From Oceanicella sp. SM1341 (GTDB lineage: Bacteria; Pseudomonadota; Alphaproteobacteria; Rhodobacterales; Rhodobacteraceae): 64,000 nt of DNA. Position 1 is the first letter of the stretch. Each line of letters starts with the position of its first letter. Made by a program: the position numbers and the translations under genes. The notes beneath the pieces were generated by a model, which worked only from the letters and a program-made list of their open reading frames with translations, was not told where the DNA came from and searched no databases. The DNA is taken from the NCBI RefSeq assembly GCF_003448965.1, contig NZ_QRGC01000006.1:144665-208664 (forward strand). Direction: 5' to 3'. Shown piece after piece: positions 14,786 through 23,026 of this stretch.

Positions 14786-16406
14786 ACTGGCGCGCCTTCT
14801 CCCGCAGCGCGAATTTCTGGATCTTGCCGGTCGAGGTCTTCGGCAGTTCGCCGAACACCACGAAGCGCGGGCACTTGAAGCCGGCGAGCCCGGCGCGGGC
14901 ATGGGCGATGATCTCCTCCGCCGTCGCCTCGCGGCCCGGGCGCAGCTCGACGAAGGCGCAGGGCGTCTCGCCCCACTTGTCGTCGGGCTTGGCCACCACG
15001 GCGCAGAGCGCCACGGCGGGGTGTTTGAAGATCACCTCCTCCACTTCTATCGAGGATATGTTCTCGCCGCCGGAGATGATGATGTCCTTCGAGCGGTCCT
15101 TGAGCTGCACGTAACCGTCCGGGTGCTTCACCGCGAGGTCGCCCGACCAGAACCAGCCGTCCTTCAGCGCCTTGTCGGTGGCGGAGGGGTTCTTGAAGTA
15201 GCCCTTCATCACCACGTTGCCGCGAAACACCACCTCGCCGAGGGTGGCGCCGTCGGCCGGAACCGGCGCGCCGGTTTCCATGTCGAACACGTCGAGCCCC
15301 TCGAGGGCGGCGTAGCGCACGCCCTGGCGGGATTTCAGCCGTGCCTGGGCCTCCGGGTCGAGCGCATCCCACTCGCGCTTCCACTCGTTGATCACCGCGG
15401 GGCCGTAGACCTCGGTGAGCCCGTAGACATGAGTGACGCGGAAGCCCGCCTCGGCCATCGCGGCCAGCACGCTCTCCGGCGGCGGGGCGGCGGCGGTGAG
15501 GAATTCCACCTGCTGGGGCACCTCGCGCCGCTCGCCCTCGCCCGCGCCGAGCAGGGTAGACATGACGATGGGCGCACCACACATATGCGTCACGCCGTGC
15601 TCGACGATCGCGTCATACATCGCCCCCGCCCGCACGGCGCGCAGGCAGACATGGGTGCCAGCCACCGCCGAGAGCGTCCAGGGGAAGCACCATCCGTTGC
15701 AGTGAAACATCGGCAGGGTCCAGAGATAGACCGGATGCTGGCCCATGCCGGCATGCAGCGCGTTGCCGGTGGCGAGCAGCGTGGCGCCGCGGTGATGGTA
15801 GACGACACCCTTCGGGTCGCCCGTGGTACCGGAGGTGTAGTTGAGCGCGATGGCGTCCCACTCGTCGCGCGGCATGGCCCAGGGGTACTCCGGGTCGCCG
15901 CCCTCGAGGAAGGCCTCGTAGCCGGTGCCGCCGAGGCTGTCGGTGCCCGGGGCGGTGGGGTCGTCGTACTCGATGATCACCGGCGAGACGCTGGCGAGGG
16001 CCAGCGCCTCTCGCGCCAGCGGCACCAGCTCGCGGTCGAGGATCAGCACCTTCGCCTCGGCATGGTCGAGGATGAAGGCGATGCCGGCGGGATCCAGCCG
16101 GGTGTTGATGGCGTTGAGCACGGCGTCGCACATCGGCACGCCGTAATGCGCCTCCAGCATCGGCGGCGTGTTGAACAGCAGGGCCGACACGGTGTCGCCG
16201 CGCGCGATGCCGAGCCGGGCCAGAGCCGAGCCCAGCCGGCGGGCGCGGGCGTAGAAGTCGCGGTAGGTCACCCGCTCGGCGCCATGGATGATGGCGCAAT
16301 GGTCGGGGAACACATGGGCCGCGCGTTCGAGGAGCGTGAGTGGTGTCAGGGGCTGGAAATTGGCCGGCGTGCGCGGCAGGTCCGTGTTGTATGCGGCGTT
16401 TGTCAT
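14781..16406 (-). CDS. Acyl-CoA synthetase (AMP-dependent acyl-CoA ligase)
   Basis: A 541-residue ANL-superfamily enzyme that activates a carboxylic acid to its CoA thioester through an acyl-AMP. The AMP-binding motif YTSGTTGDPKG is at 190-200, the hinge region is WFWSGDLAV, and the C-terminal catalytic Lys is Lys528 in STGKIQKF. The start has a strong GGAGGGAG site; an upstream in-frame ATG lacks one. The length and the VPMCDAVLNAINTRLDPAGI region recall medium-chain ligases and DmdB (methylmercaptopropionate-CoA ligase) of marine Rhodobacterales, but no DMSP gene is nearby, so this remains open. Confidence 0.9.
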   Translation of the reverse strand: MTNAAYNTDLPRTPANFQPLTPLTLLERAAHVFPDHCAIIHGAERVTYRDFYARARRLGSALARLGIARGDTVSALLFNTPPMLEAHYGVPMCDAVLNAINTRLDPAGIAFILDHAEAKVLILDRELVPLAREALALASVSPVIIEYDDPTAPGTDSLGGTGYEAFLEGGDPEYPWAMPRDEWDAIALNYTSGTTGDPKGVVYHHRGATLLATGNALHAGMGQHPVYLWTLPMFHCNGWCFPWTLSAVAGTHVCLRAVRAGAMYDAIVEHGVTHMCGAPIVMSTLLGAGEGERREVPQQVEFLTAAAPPPESVLAAMAEAGFRVTHVYGLTEVYGPAVINEWKREWDALDPEAQARLKSRQGVRYAALEGLDVFDMETGAPVPADGATLGEVVFRGNVVMKGYFKNPSATDKALKDGWFWSGDLAVKHPDGYVQLKDRSKDIIISGGENISSIEVEEVIFKHPAVALCAVVAKPDDKWGETPCAFVELRPGREATAEEIIAHARAGLAGFKCPRFVVFGELPKTSTGKIQKFALREKARQL

Positions 16407-16533
16407 GGGCTCCCTCCGGTATTCGTTGCCGCCATCTTGCCCCGGGCACGGACGGGGTAAAGAAAAGATTGCGGTTTGTGTCATCCCGGCGCTTGGCCTA
16501 AGGTCGCGCCGGTGGGGATAAGGGGAAATTCAC

Positions 16534-17343
16534 ATGAGCCTGCTCAGTGGCAAGACCGCGATCATCACCGGGGCCGTGACCGGCGTCGGGCTGGCGGTGA
16601 CGCGGAAGTTCGCGGCGGCCGGCGCACGCCTGGTGCTGACCGACACCAATGACGCCAAGCTGGCGGAGGAGGCGCGCGACCTGCGCGAGGATGGCGCCGA
16701 GATCGTCACCTTCTCCTGCGAGCTGAAGGAGAAGCTCTCGGTCAACAACCTCATCGCGCTGGCGCTGGGGAATTACGACGAGATCGACATCCTGGTGAAC
16801 GCCTCGCGGGTGATGCGCTACGGCGACCCGCTGGAGAACGCCGACGAGGATCTCGACGCGATGATGGACACCAACCTCAAGGGCGCCCTGCGCCTGAGCC
16901 AGGCGGTGGCGCGGCGGATGATCGCCCAGGCCGAGGAGCGGACGGACACGCCCGCCGGCGGCAACGGTTCCATCGTCAACATCAGCTCCATCGCCGGGCA
17001 GCGCACCCTGCCGGACCTGCTGTCCTACTCGGTGACCTGCGCGGCGCTCGACCAGATGACCCGCAACCTCGCCGTGGCGCTGGCGCCGAGCGGCATCCGG
17101 GTGAACGGCGTGGCGCTGGGCGGCGTGATGACCGCGAACCTGCGCGATTCGCTCAAGGCCCAGGAGGAGCTGCGCGCCAAGATGCTGGCCGTGACGCCGC
17201 TGGGCCGTGTGGGCGAGGCCAACGAGGCGGCCGACGCGGTGGCCTGGCTCGCCTCCTCGGCGGCGAGCTTCGTGACCGGGCAGATCCTCGCCGTCGACGG
17301 CGGGCGCACGGTGCTCGACCCGCTGAGCGTGCCCGCTCACTGA
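16534..17343 (+). CDS. SDR-family protein lacking the catalytic lysine
   Basis: A 269-residue Rossmann-fold protein of the short-chain dehydrogenase family. The NAD(P) loop TGAVTGVG is intact, but two family motifs are changed: NNAG is NASR, and the active-site YxxxK is YSVTC, with Cys where Lys is expected (coded TGC). The Ser of the triad (SIVNISSIAG) and the Tyr remain. It could be a non-catalytic or altered-activity SDR. It is divergent from the acyl-CoA ligase with 127 bp between starts, so joint control is possible. The C-terminal GGRTVLDPLS is typical of SDRs. Confidence 0.88.
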   Translation: MSLLSGKTAIITGAVTGVGLAVTRKFAAAGARLVLTDTNDAKLAEEARDLREDGAEIVTFSCELKEKLSVNNLIALALGNYDEIDILVNASRVMRYGDPLENADEDLDAMMDTNLKGALRLSQAVARRMIAQAEERTDTPAGGNGSIVNISSIAGQRTLPDLLSYSVTCAALDQMTRNLAVALAPSGIRVNGVALGGVMTANLRDSLKAQEELRAKMLAVTPLGRVGEANEAADAVAWLASSAASFVTGQILAVDGGRTVLDPLSVPAH

Positions 17344-17384
17344 CCCACTGGCGACCGGCCGGGGCAGGGCGCCGGGGCGCGCGC

Positions 17385-17454
17385 GCTCTGCCTGCGGCAG
17401 ATCGCCTTTCCGGCCCTGCCGGAAAGCGGCATGCGGCACGCATGCCGGCGCGCC
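17385..17454. repeat. Triple hairpin array, copy B (inverted relative to copy A)
   Basis: Bases 17406-17454 are the reverse complement of 14644-14692 (49 bp). They contain CTTTCCGGC-CCT-GCCGGAAAG and CGGCATGCG-GCA-CGCATGCCG. A weaker third stem, TCTGCC-TGC-GGCAGA, precedes them at the same ~21-22-bp spacing. The array lies between the SDR gene and the FAD hydroxylase. The remaining bases of this gap show nothing else. Confidence 0.75.
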
Positions 17455-17535
17455 GTCCCGCACCGCTCCGGCGCCGGCCGCGGGGTGTCACGCGCCGCAT
17501 GGACAATGCCCCCGCGAAGGCCATAATGCCGGGCC

Positions 17536-18762
17536 ATGAAACCCGATACGGACGTGCTGATCGCCGGCGGCGGAATCGCCGGCTGCCTCATGGCCCTCGC
17601 GCTGGCGCGCGGCGGCCTCTCCAGCGTGCTGTGCGACAGCCTGCCCGCGCAGGCCCGCGGCGCCGCCGGTTTCGACGGCCGCGCCTATGCCATCGCCGCC
17701 TCCTGCGCCCGGCTGCTCGACGGCCTCGGCCTGTGGGAGCGGCTGCAGACCTTCGCCGAGCCGATGCGCGACATCGTGGTCTCCGACGGGCGGATCGGCG
17801 CCGCGCCCTCGCCGTTCTTCCTGCATTTCGACCACCGCGAGGGCGATGCCGGCCCCTTCGCCTGGATGCTGGAGGACCGCATCCTGCGCCGTGCGGCACT
17901 GGAGGCGGTGGCCGAGGAGCCGCTCATCGACCACCGCGCGCCGGTGCGCGTGACCGACCATGAAACCGGCCCCGCCGGCGCCAGCCTCACGCTCGAGGAC
18001 GGCACCCGCCTCACCGGCCGGCTGATCATCGCCTGCGACGGCCGGCAGAGCGCCATCGCCGCGCGCGCCGGCATCCGCCACATGCGCCGCGACTACGGCC
18101 AGACCGGCCTTGTCTGCGCCGTGGCGCATGACCGCCCGCACGAGGGCGTGGCGCACGAGTATTTCCTGCCCGCCGGCCCCTTCGCCATCCTGCCGCTGCC
18201 GCGCAACCGCGTCTCGCTGGTCTGGACCGAGACGCCAGCGAACGCGCGGCGGATCATCGGCCTGCCCGACGCTGACTTCCACGACGAGCTGCGCGCCCGT
18301 TTCGGCGATTTCCTCGGCGAGACGCGGCTGGAGGGCAAGCGCTACAGCTACCCGCTCACCCTGTCGCTGGCCGAGGAATACGTGCGCCCGCGCCTCGCGC
18401 TGCTGGGGGATGCCGCGCATGGCATCCATCCGCTGGCCGGGCAGGGGCTCAACCTCGCGCTGAAGGACGTGGGGGCGCTGGCGGAGGTGCTGGTCGACGC
18501 CACGCGCATCGGCGAGGACATCGGCAGCCCGCTCACGCTCGAGCGCTACCAGTCCTGGCGGCGTTTCGACGCCACCGCCGTGGCGCTGGCCTGCGACGGT
18601 CTCAACCGGCTGTTTTCCAACGACAATCCGCTGCTGCGCCCGCTGCGCGACATCGGCCTCGGCCTCGTCGGCCGGCTGCCCGCGGCGCGGCGCTTCTTCA
18701 TGCGCGAGGCGGCGGGCGGCATGGGCGACCTGCCGCGGCTGCTGCGCGGCCGGCCGCTCTGA
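17536..18762 (+). CDS. UbiH/COQ6-family FAD-dependent hydroxylase
   Basis: A 408-residue flavoprotein monooxygenase. It has an N-terminal Rossmann FAD loop (LIAGGGIAGCLMALAL) and the family-specific ALLGDAAHGIHPLAGQGLN, which contacts FAD and is diagnostic of the UbiH/UbiF/UbiL group that hydroxylates the ubiquinone ring. Which ring position it modifies cannot be decided from one member. The following GNAT gene starts 7 bp after the stop, so they are likely cotranscribed. Confidence 0.92.
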   Translation: MKPDTDVLIAGGGIAGCLMALALARGGLSSVLCDSLPAQARGAAGFDGRAYAIAASCARLLDGLGLWERLQTFAEPMRDIVVSDGRIGAAPSPFFLHFDHREGDAGPFAWMLEDRILRRAALEAVAEEPLIDHRAPVRVTDHETGPAGASLTLEDGTRLTGRLIIACDGRQSAIAARAGIRHMRRDYGQTGLVCAVAHDRPHEGVAHEYFLPAGPFAILPLPRNRVSLVWTETPANARRIIGLPDADFHDELRARFGDFLGETRLEGKRYSYPLTLSLAEEYVRPRLALLGDAAHGIHPLAGQGLNLALKDVGALAEVLVDATRIGEDIGSPLTLERYQSWRRFDATAVALACDGLNRLFSNDNPLLRPLRDIGLGLVGRLPAARRFFMREAAGGMGDLPRLLRGRPL

Positions 18763-18769
18763 GCCGCCG

Positions 18770-19279
18770 GTGACCGGCGCGCTCACCCGGTTCGAGACCG
18801 AGCGCCTGCGCATCCGCCCCTATCGGGCGACGGACCTCCCCGCCCACCGCCGCCTGCGCGCCGACCCCGACATCGCCCGTTTCATGCAGTGGAGCGCCGA
18901 TGCGGAGGCTTTCGAGCGCCATCTCCTCGCCCCCGCGCGCCCCGGCACCGGCCGGGGCTGGGTGAACCTCGCCGTGGCGGACCGCGGCTCCGACGCGCTG
19001 CTGGGCGACCACGCGCTGCGGCTCGACGGCGACCTCGCCACGCTGGGCCTCGCCCTCGCGCCCGGGGCGCGGGGCCGCGGCCTCGGGCGCGAGCTGATCA
19101 TGGCCCGCCTCGCCCGTCTGCCGGCGCAGGTGGCCCGGGTGCGCGCCGAGATCGACACCGACAACCCGCGCAGCCGCGCCCTGTTCGAGGCCTGCGGCTT
19201 CACCCTCGAGGCCGAGGAGGAGGACGAGGCCGGGCCCTACCAGGTGTTTTCGCGCGCGCCGCTCAGCGGCGGGGCCTGA
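18770..19279 (+). CDS. GNAT family N-acetyltransferase
   Basis: A 169-residue RimJ/RimL-like GNAT enzyme starting at GTG. It begins with FETERLRIRPYRATDLPAH, common to ribosomal-protein-type acetyltransferases. Acetyl-CoA-binding motif A is ALAPGARGRGLGRELI (Q/RxxGxG/A pattern RGRGLG), followed by DTDNPRSRALFEACGF. The acceptor is unknown. Seven bases separate it from the hydroxylase stop. Confidence 0.88.
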   Translation: MTGALTRFETERLRIRPYRATDLPAHRRLRADPDIARFMQWSADAEAFERHLLAPARPGTGRGWVNLAVADRGSDALLGDHALRLDGDLATLGLALAPGARGRGLGRELIMARLARLPAQVARVRAEIDTDNPRSRALFEACGFTLEAEEEDEAGPYQVFSRAPLSGGA

Positions 19280-19397
19280 GGCCGGGATCTTCCGGCGGTC
19301 CTGAAAAGCTTCATGCGATCATCGGGGGCATGCAACGGGTGATGTCCGTGCCACTCCCGCACCTTGCACTCCAGATCGCCGCGACTTCCCTGTTTTC

Positions 19398-19607
19398 GCA
19401 GGACGCAGGACGCAGGACGCAGGACGCAGGACGCAGGACGCAGGACGCAGGACGCAGGACGCAGGACGCAGGACGCAGGACGCAGGACGCAGGACGCAGG
19501 ACGCAGGACGCAGGACGCAGGACGCAGGACGCAGGACGCAGGGCGCAGGGCGCAGGGCGCAGGGCGCAGGGCGCAGGGCGCAGGGCGCAGGGCGCAGGGC
19601 GCAGGGT
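19398..19607. repeat. Two-block heptanucleotide tandem array (30 units)
   Basis: Twenty perfect copies of GCAGGAC (19398-19537) are followed by nine perfect copies of GCAGGGC (19538-19600) and a final GCAGGGT. The single A-to-G change divides the array into two homogeneous blocks. It lies in the 561-bp gap between the convergent GNAT and Trm112 genes. All reading frames stay open through it because 3 x 7 = 21, so the apparent RTQDAGR-repeat peptides are not genes. The rest of the gap is GC-rich with no gene. Confidence 0.97.
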
Positions 19608-19840
19608 CCAACGTGCAGGGCTGACAGATGATGTGGGTGTGCGGCTGGCCGCTGTGCCGGGGCCGCCGGACCGCGCAGCGGGCCGGCACGGCCCAACGCG
19701 GAGGCGGCTTCCGCGCGCAGCGCGGCTGTCCGCCGGAGGGGCGGGAGGCCTCCGTGCCCCCCCCCGCGCCCGGTCAGCAGCGTTCGAGGCGGCTGTCGAG
19801 CAGCGCGGGCGAGCAGCGCGGGCGAGCCGCTCCGCCTGCC

Positions 19841-20065
19841 TCAGTCCTCGAGCTGGCGGGCCTCGTCGAGCAGCATGATCGGGATGCCCTGGCGCACGGG
19901 GAAGGCATAGCCGGCGGCTTTCGAGATCAGCTCCTGCGCCTCCGCGTCCCAGGCGAGGGGGCCGCGGGTGACCGGGCAGACCAGCGCCTCGAGCATCCGG
20001 CGGTCGAAGCCGGGCGGCCGGGGGGCGTCGGTGTCGGTCCCGGGCGTGTCGGGCGTATCGGTCAT
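19841..20065 (-). CDS. Trm112 family protein
   Basis: A 74-residue member of the Trm112/YcaR-like family, small zinc-ribbon-fold proteins that in some lineages activate methyltransferases. The core [37 protein letters not shown] is clear, but only one Cys (VCPVT) of a zinc-ribbon set remains, as in many bacterial members. The first ~17 residues are Asp/Thr/Pro-rich and probably disordered. The start overlaps the stop of the LON-domain gene as ATGA, so they are coupled. Confidence 0.88.
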   Translation of the reverse strand: MTDTPDTPGTDTDAPRPPGFDRRMLEALVCPVTRGPLAWDAEAQELISKAAGYAFPVRQGIPIMLLDEARQLED

Positions 20066-20697
20066 TGCAGGTTTCCGTCGGTGCCGCCGCGCAGGGCGAA
20101 TTCCATGAGGGTGACAAGGGTCTCGCGCCGGGTCTCGAGGCTGGGGGCCTCCAGCAGCGCCTGTTTCTCCTCCGCCTCGAAGGGGCAGAGGATGGAGAGC
20201 GAGTTGATCAGCAGTTCCTCGTCGGCGGATTTCAGGGCGTCCCAGTCCGAGCTGAGCTGGGTGACCTCGAAATAGCGCGAGAGCACCTTGAGGAAGGCCT
20301 CGCGGTCGAAGCTCGCGTCGCTCTCCGGCGGGCCGAGGTCGCGCTCGAAGCTGCCCCAGTCCACCTGGAAGCGGCGGTAGGGGGTGAAGCCGTCATGCTC
20401 CGCCCCCACCCGGAAGCGGCAGAGCCCGCCGAGGGTGATGATGTAGCGCCCGTCATCGGTCTCGTTGAAGGAGGTGACGCGCCCCACGCAGCCGATCTGG
20501 TGCAGGCGCTTGCCGCCCTCCATCGGCTGGATCATCCCGATCAGTCGCTCGGGTGTCTTCAGCGCGTCCTCCAGCATGGCGAGGTAGCGCGGCTCGAAGA
20601 TGTTGAGCGGCAGCCGCGCCCGGGGCAGCAGAAGCGCCCCGGGCAGCGGGAAGACCGGGATGGTGTCGGGCAGGTCGGCCAGCGTGAACCGCCGCAT
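20062..20697 (-). CDS. LON N-terminal (substrate-binding) domain protein
   Basis: A 211-residue protein consisting only of the LON substrate-binding domain: [26 protein letters not shown] at the N-terminus, then a GCVGRV strand. There is no AAA+ or protease part. In alphaproteobacteria this stand-alone domain commonly sits between a thioredoxin and a Trm112 gene, as here. Its role is unknown but may be client recognition. It is separated from ybbN by 9 bp. Confidence 0.9.
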   Translation of the reverse strand: MRRFTLADLPDTIPVFPLPGALLLPRARLPLNIFEPRYLAMLEDALKTPERLIGMIQPMEGGKRLHQIGCVGRVTSFNETDDGRYIITLGGLCRFRVGAEHDGFTPYRRFQVDWGSFERDLGPPESDASFDREAFLKVLSRYFEVTQLSSDWDALKSADEELLINSLSILCPFEAEEKQALLEAPSLETRRETLVTLMEFALRGGTDGNLQ

Positions 20698-20706
20698 GCC
20701 ACCCCC

Positions 20707-21612
20707 TCAGCTGAAGATGATGGAGGAAAGGCGGCGGCGGCCCTTCTGGGCCAGCGGGTCCTTCGGGCCGAGCAGGTCGAAGAGCTTGAAGAGCTGCTCC
20801 TTGGCGGCGCTCTCGTTCCACTCGCGGTCGCGGCGGAAGCTCTCGAGCAGCTGGTCCATCGCCTCCTCGAACTTGCGCTCGGCGATCAGCGCGGTGGCGA
20901 GGTCGAGCCGGGCCTGGTGGTCGGCGGGGTTCGCCTCCACCGCGGCGCGCAGGGCTGCGGTCTCGCCCGCATCGGCCGAGGCGCCGGCGAGGTCGATCTC
21001 GGCCCGGGCGGCGGCGACGGCGGGATCCCCCGCCTTGTCGGCCGGCACCATGGCGAGGATCTCGGCGGCACGCGCGAGGTCGCCCATCGCGACATGGGTG
21101 CGCGCGAAGCCGGCGATGGCGCGGATGTTCTCCGGCTCCTCGCCGAGGATGGCGGCGAAGGTCTGGGCGGCGTCGGTGACGGCGCCCTCGGCCAGCATCT
21201 CCTCCGCAGCGGCGATGGCTTCCTCGAGGCCGGCGGCCTCGGAGCCCATCGAGGCGATGCGGGCGACGAATTCCTTGATCTGCGCCGGGCCCTGGGCTCC
21301 CATGAACCCGTCCACCGGCCGGCCGTCGACGAAGGCGTAGACCGCGGGGATCGACTGGATGCGCATCTGCTGGGCCAGCATCTGGTTCTGGTCCACGTCG
21401 ATCTTGACCATGCGGACCTTGCCACGCTGCGCCTTCACCTCGGCTTCCAGCGCCGGGCCGAGGGTCTTGCAGGGGCCGCACCAGGGGGCCCAGAAATCGA
21501 CGATCACCGGGGTCTCGCGCGAGCCCTCGACGACGTCCGCCATGAAGGTGGCCTCGGAGCCTTCGGAGATCAGATCCGCCGCGGCACCGCTGTCCTGTCC
21601 GAGTTCGAGCAT
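20707..21612 (-). CDS. ybbN: Thioredoxin-domain co-chaperone (YbbN/CnoX type)
   Basis: A 301-residue protein with an N-terminal thioredoxin fold carrying an active WCGPC (Cys45, Cys48) and a C-terminal tetratricopeptide-like half rich in Ala/Glu helices, ending in a conserved DPLAQKGRRRLSS-type tail. This is the YbbN/CnoX architecture of a holdase that guards clients under oxidative stress. E. coli CnoX has SxxC instead, so the intact CxxC suggests redox activity. A GGAGGGA site precedes the ATG. It is first of a three-gene set with the LON-domain and Trm112 genes. Confidence 0.9.
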   Translation of the reverse strand: MLELGQDSGAAADLISEGSEATFMADVVEGSRETPVIVDFWAPWCGPCKTLGPALEAEVKAQRGKVRMVKIDVDQNQMLAQQMRIQSIPAVYAFVDGRPVDGFMGAQGPAQIKEFVARIASMGSEAAGLEEAIAAAEEMLAEGAVTDAAQTFAAILGEEPENIRAIAGFARTHVAMGDLARAAEILAMVPADKAGDPAVAAARAEIDLAGASADAGETAALRAAVEANPADHQARLDLATALIAERKFEEAMDQLLESFRRDREWNESAAKEQLFKLFDLLGPKDPLAQKGRRRLSSIIFS

Positions 21613-21658
21613 GTTCGTCCCTCCGGTTTCGGCCAGCAGTCCCGCCGGCTCCCCCTAT

Positions 21659-22195
21659 CTAGAGCCCCGCGGCCCGGGTGCCAAGGGCGGCCGCTTCCAG
21701 AGCGTCGAAATCCACCGTCTCGGGGGCATGGCCGGTGTCCGCGAGAAAGCGCAGCAGGTCGGCGGGGGAGAGCGCCACGCTCGCCTCGTTGTGCAGCGGG
21801 TGGCAGCAGATGAGATCGGCCGCGGTCACCGCGTTGTCGAGCACCACGCGCACCGCGCCGGCGGCGTCGTTCATCGCGGCGAGCGGGGTGACCGCGCCGG
21901 GGATGACGCCCAGGTGCTCCATCAGCCGCTCCGGGCTGGCGAAGCTCAGCCGTTTCGTGCCCAGCACCTTCTCGAGGTCGGAGATGCGGATGTCGCGGTT
22001 TTCCCGGCAGGTCACCAGCACCAGCGTGGTGCCCTTCTTGTCCTTCAGGAACATGTTCTTCACGTGCAGGCCCGGCAGCTCGCCGCGCAGTTCCTTGCTC
22101 TCGGCCACGGTGCGCAGCGGCGGGTGGGTGTGGTGGCTGTAGGCGATGCCGAGCGCGTCGAGCCGCGCGCGAAGCTGTTCCTCGGTTGCGGGCAT
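21659..22195 (-). CDS. ybaK: Prolyl-tRNA editing protein (YbaK/ProX type)
   Basis: A 178-residue free-standing editing domain that deacylates mischarged tRNA-Pro (Ala or Cys). Typical stretches are KNMFLKDKKG, the VLGTKRLSFAS segment and GAVTPLAAMND, with the late CHPLHNEASVAL. The start is the ATG behind AGGAGG; the upstream in-frame extension is Pro/Arg-rich and lacks a site. It ends 46 bp before ybbN on the same strand and may share its mRNA. Confidence 0.9.
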   Translation of the reverse strand: MPATEEQLRARLDALGIAYSHHTHPPLRTVAESKELRGELPGLHVKNMFLKDKKGTTLVLVTCRENRDIRISDLEKVLGTKRLSFASPERLMEHLGVIPGAVTPLAAMNDAAGAVRVVLDNAVTAADLICCHPLHNEASVALSPADLLRFLADTGHAPETVDFDALEAAALGTRAAGL

Positions 22196-22312
22196 GGCTG
22201 TCCTCCTGCGCTGCGGCCTGCTGAGACCGGCACGATGGCCCGGGGGGAAGGGGGCTGCAAGAGGCGTGGGCGGGCCCGGGAAATTCTTTTCCATCCGGTC
22301 TGAAAAAGGCGC

Positions 22313-22341
22313 TTGCGTTCCCCCGGCGAATCTCCTAAATC
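22313..22341 (+). promoter_or_regulatory. Promoter of tRNA-Gly
   Basis: TTGCGT, 17 bp, then TAAATC. This is a good sigma-70-like pair whose predicted start lies about 12 bp ahead of the mature tRNA. Confidence 0.6.
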
Positions 22342-22360
22342 CCCCTCACGCAAGACGGAA

Positions 22361-22435
22361 GCGGGCGTAGCTCAGGGGTAGAGCATAACCTTGCCAAGGT
22401 TAGGGTCGTGAGTTCGAATCTCATCGCCCGCTCCA
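22361..22435 (+). tRNA. tRNA-Gly(GCC)
   Basis: A full cloverleaf can be drawn. The acceptor arms are GCGGGCG/CGCCCGC, the D-arm is GCTC...GAGC, the anticodon stem-loop is TAACC-TTGCCAA-GGTTA with anticodon GCC, and the T-arm is GTGAG-TTCGAAT-CTCAT. A T discriminator and an encoded CCA end follow. Confidence 0.97.
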
Positions 22436-22463
22436 ATTTGCGAAGAAAATCAAAGGCTTTGCA

Positions 22464-22494
22464 CGGCGACCCCAGGGTCGCCGCCTTTGTTTCT
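22464..22494 (+). terminator. Terminator of tRNA-Gly
   Basis: CGGCGACCC-CA-GGGTCGCCG forms a perfect 9-bp stem, followed by CCTTTGTTTCT. It lies 29 bp after the tRNA, and outer bases AAGGC/GCCTT can lengthen the stem. Confidence 0.7.
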
Positions 22495-23026
22495 GCGGCA
22501 GGCAACCACCGGACAACCACCGCTGCGCCCCGGGCGCGAGGCACGCGGCACCCCTGATCGCTTCGCATCGGGAAGGTCCGGGCCGGGCCGCCGCGAAACC
22601 GCCCGCGCCGCCTTCCCGCAGCCATCGGTTCAGACCACACGACGGGCCTCTCCGCGCTTCGGTGGCGAGGCGCGGCCTCGGGGTGGCGCCGGGCTCCGTC
22701 CGCCTCTGCCCGCCCCGCTTGCGCGGGTGCGCCGCGCGTCTCCGCCGGCCAGCGCAACGGTTCGTCCGCACCCTCCGGAGGCCGACAGGGGCACTCCGCC
22801 TTCCCACTCGTTGAGATTATCGGGCCGGTATCTGATCGGACCTGCATATCGGCATGTCGCCGCTGCGTGTCTGATGGCAGGCACAGGAGATGGCGATGCA
22901 GCGCCGGTCGGGGCCACGGCCCCCGGAGTGTCGGCAGCATTCCCGGCGGAACTCCCCGCCCTCCTGATCCGGCGGTCCGCGCCCGTCATCGCGAACCGCG
23001 CCGCGCAACACATGTCAGGATACGAG
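22495..23026. other. Gap without a gene upstream of the aldehyde oxidoreductase operon
   Basis: About 530 bp between the tRNA terminator and paoA. Reading frames are open because of GC bias, but none has a start site or recognisable protein. A possible -35 (TTGAGA near 22813) lacks a good -10. No tRNA 3'-end duplication or recombinase trace was seen. Confidence 0.4.

Noticed and set aside
19398..19607. CRISPR array
   Set aside because: Units are 7 bp and adjacent without spacers; no cas genes.
19364..19624. Protein genes with RTQDAGR or CVLRPAS repeats over the heptamer array
   Set aside because: All frames are open because the unit is 7 bp and lacks stops; starts are chance ATGs outside the array and no flanking domain exists.
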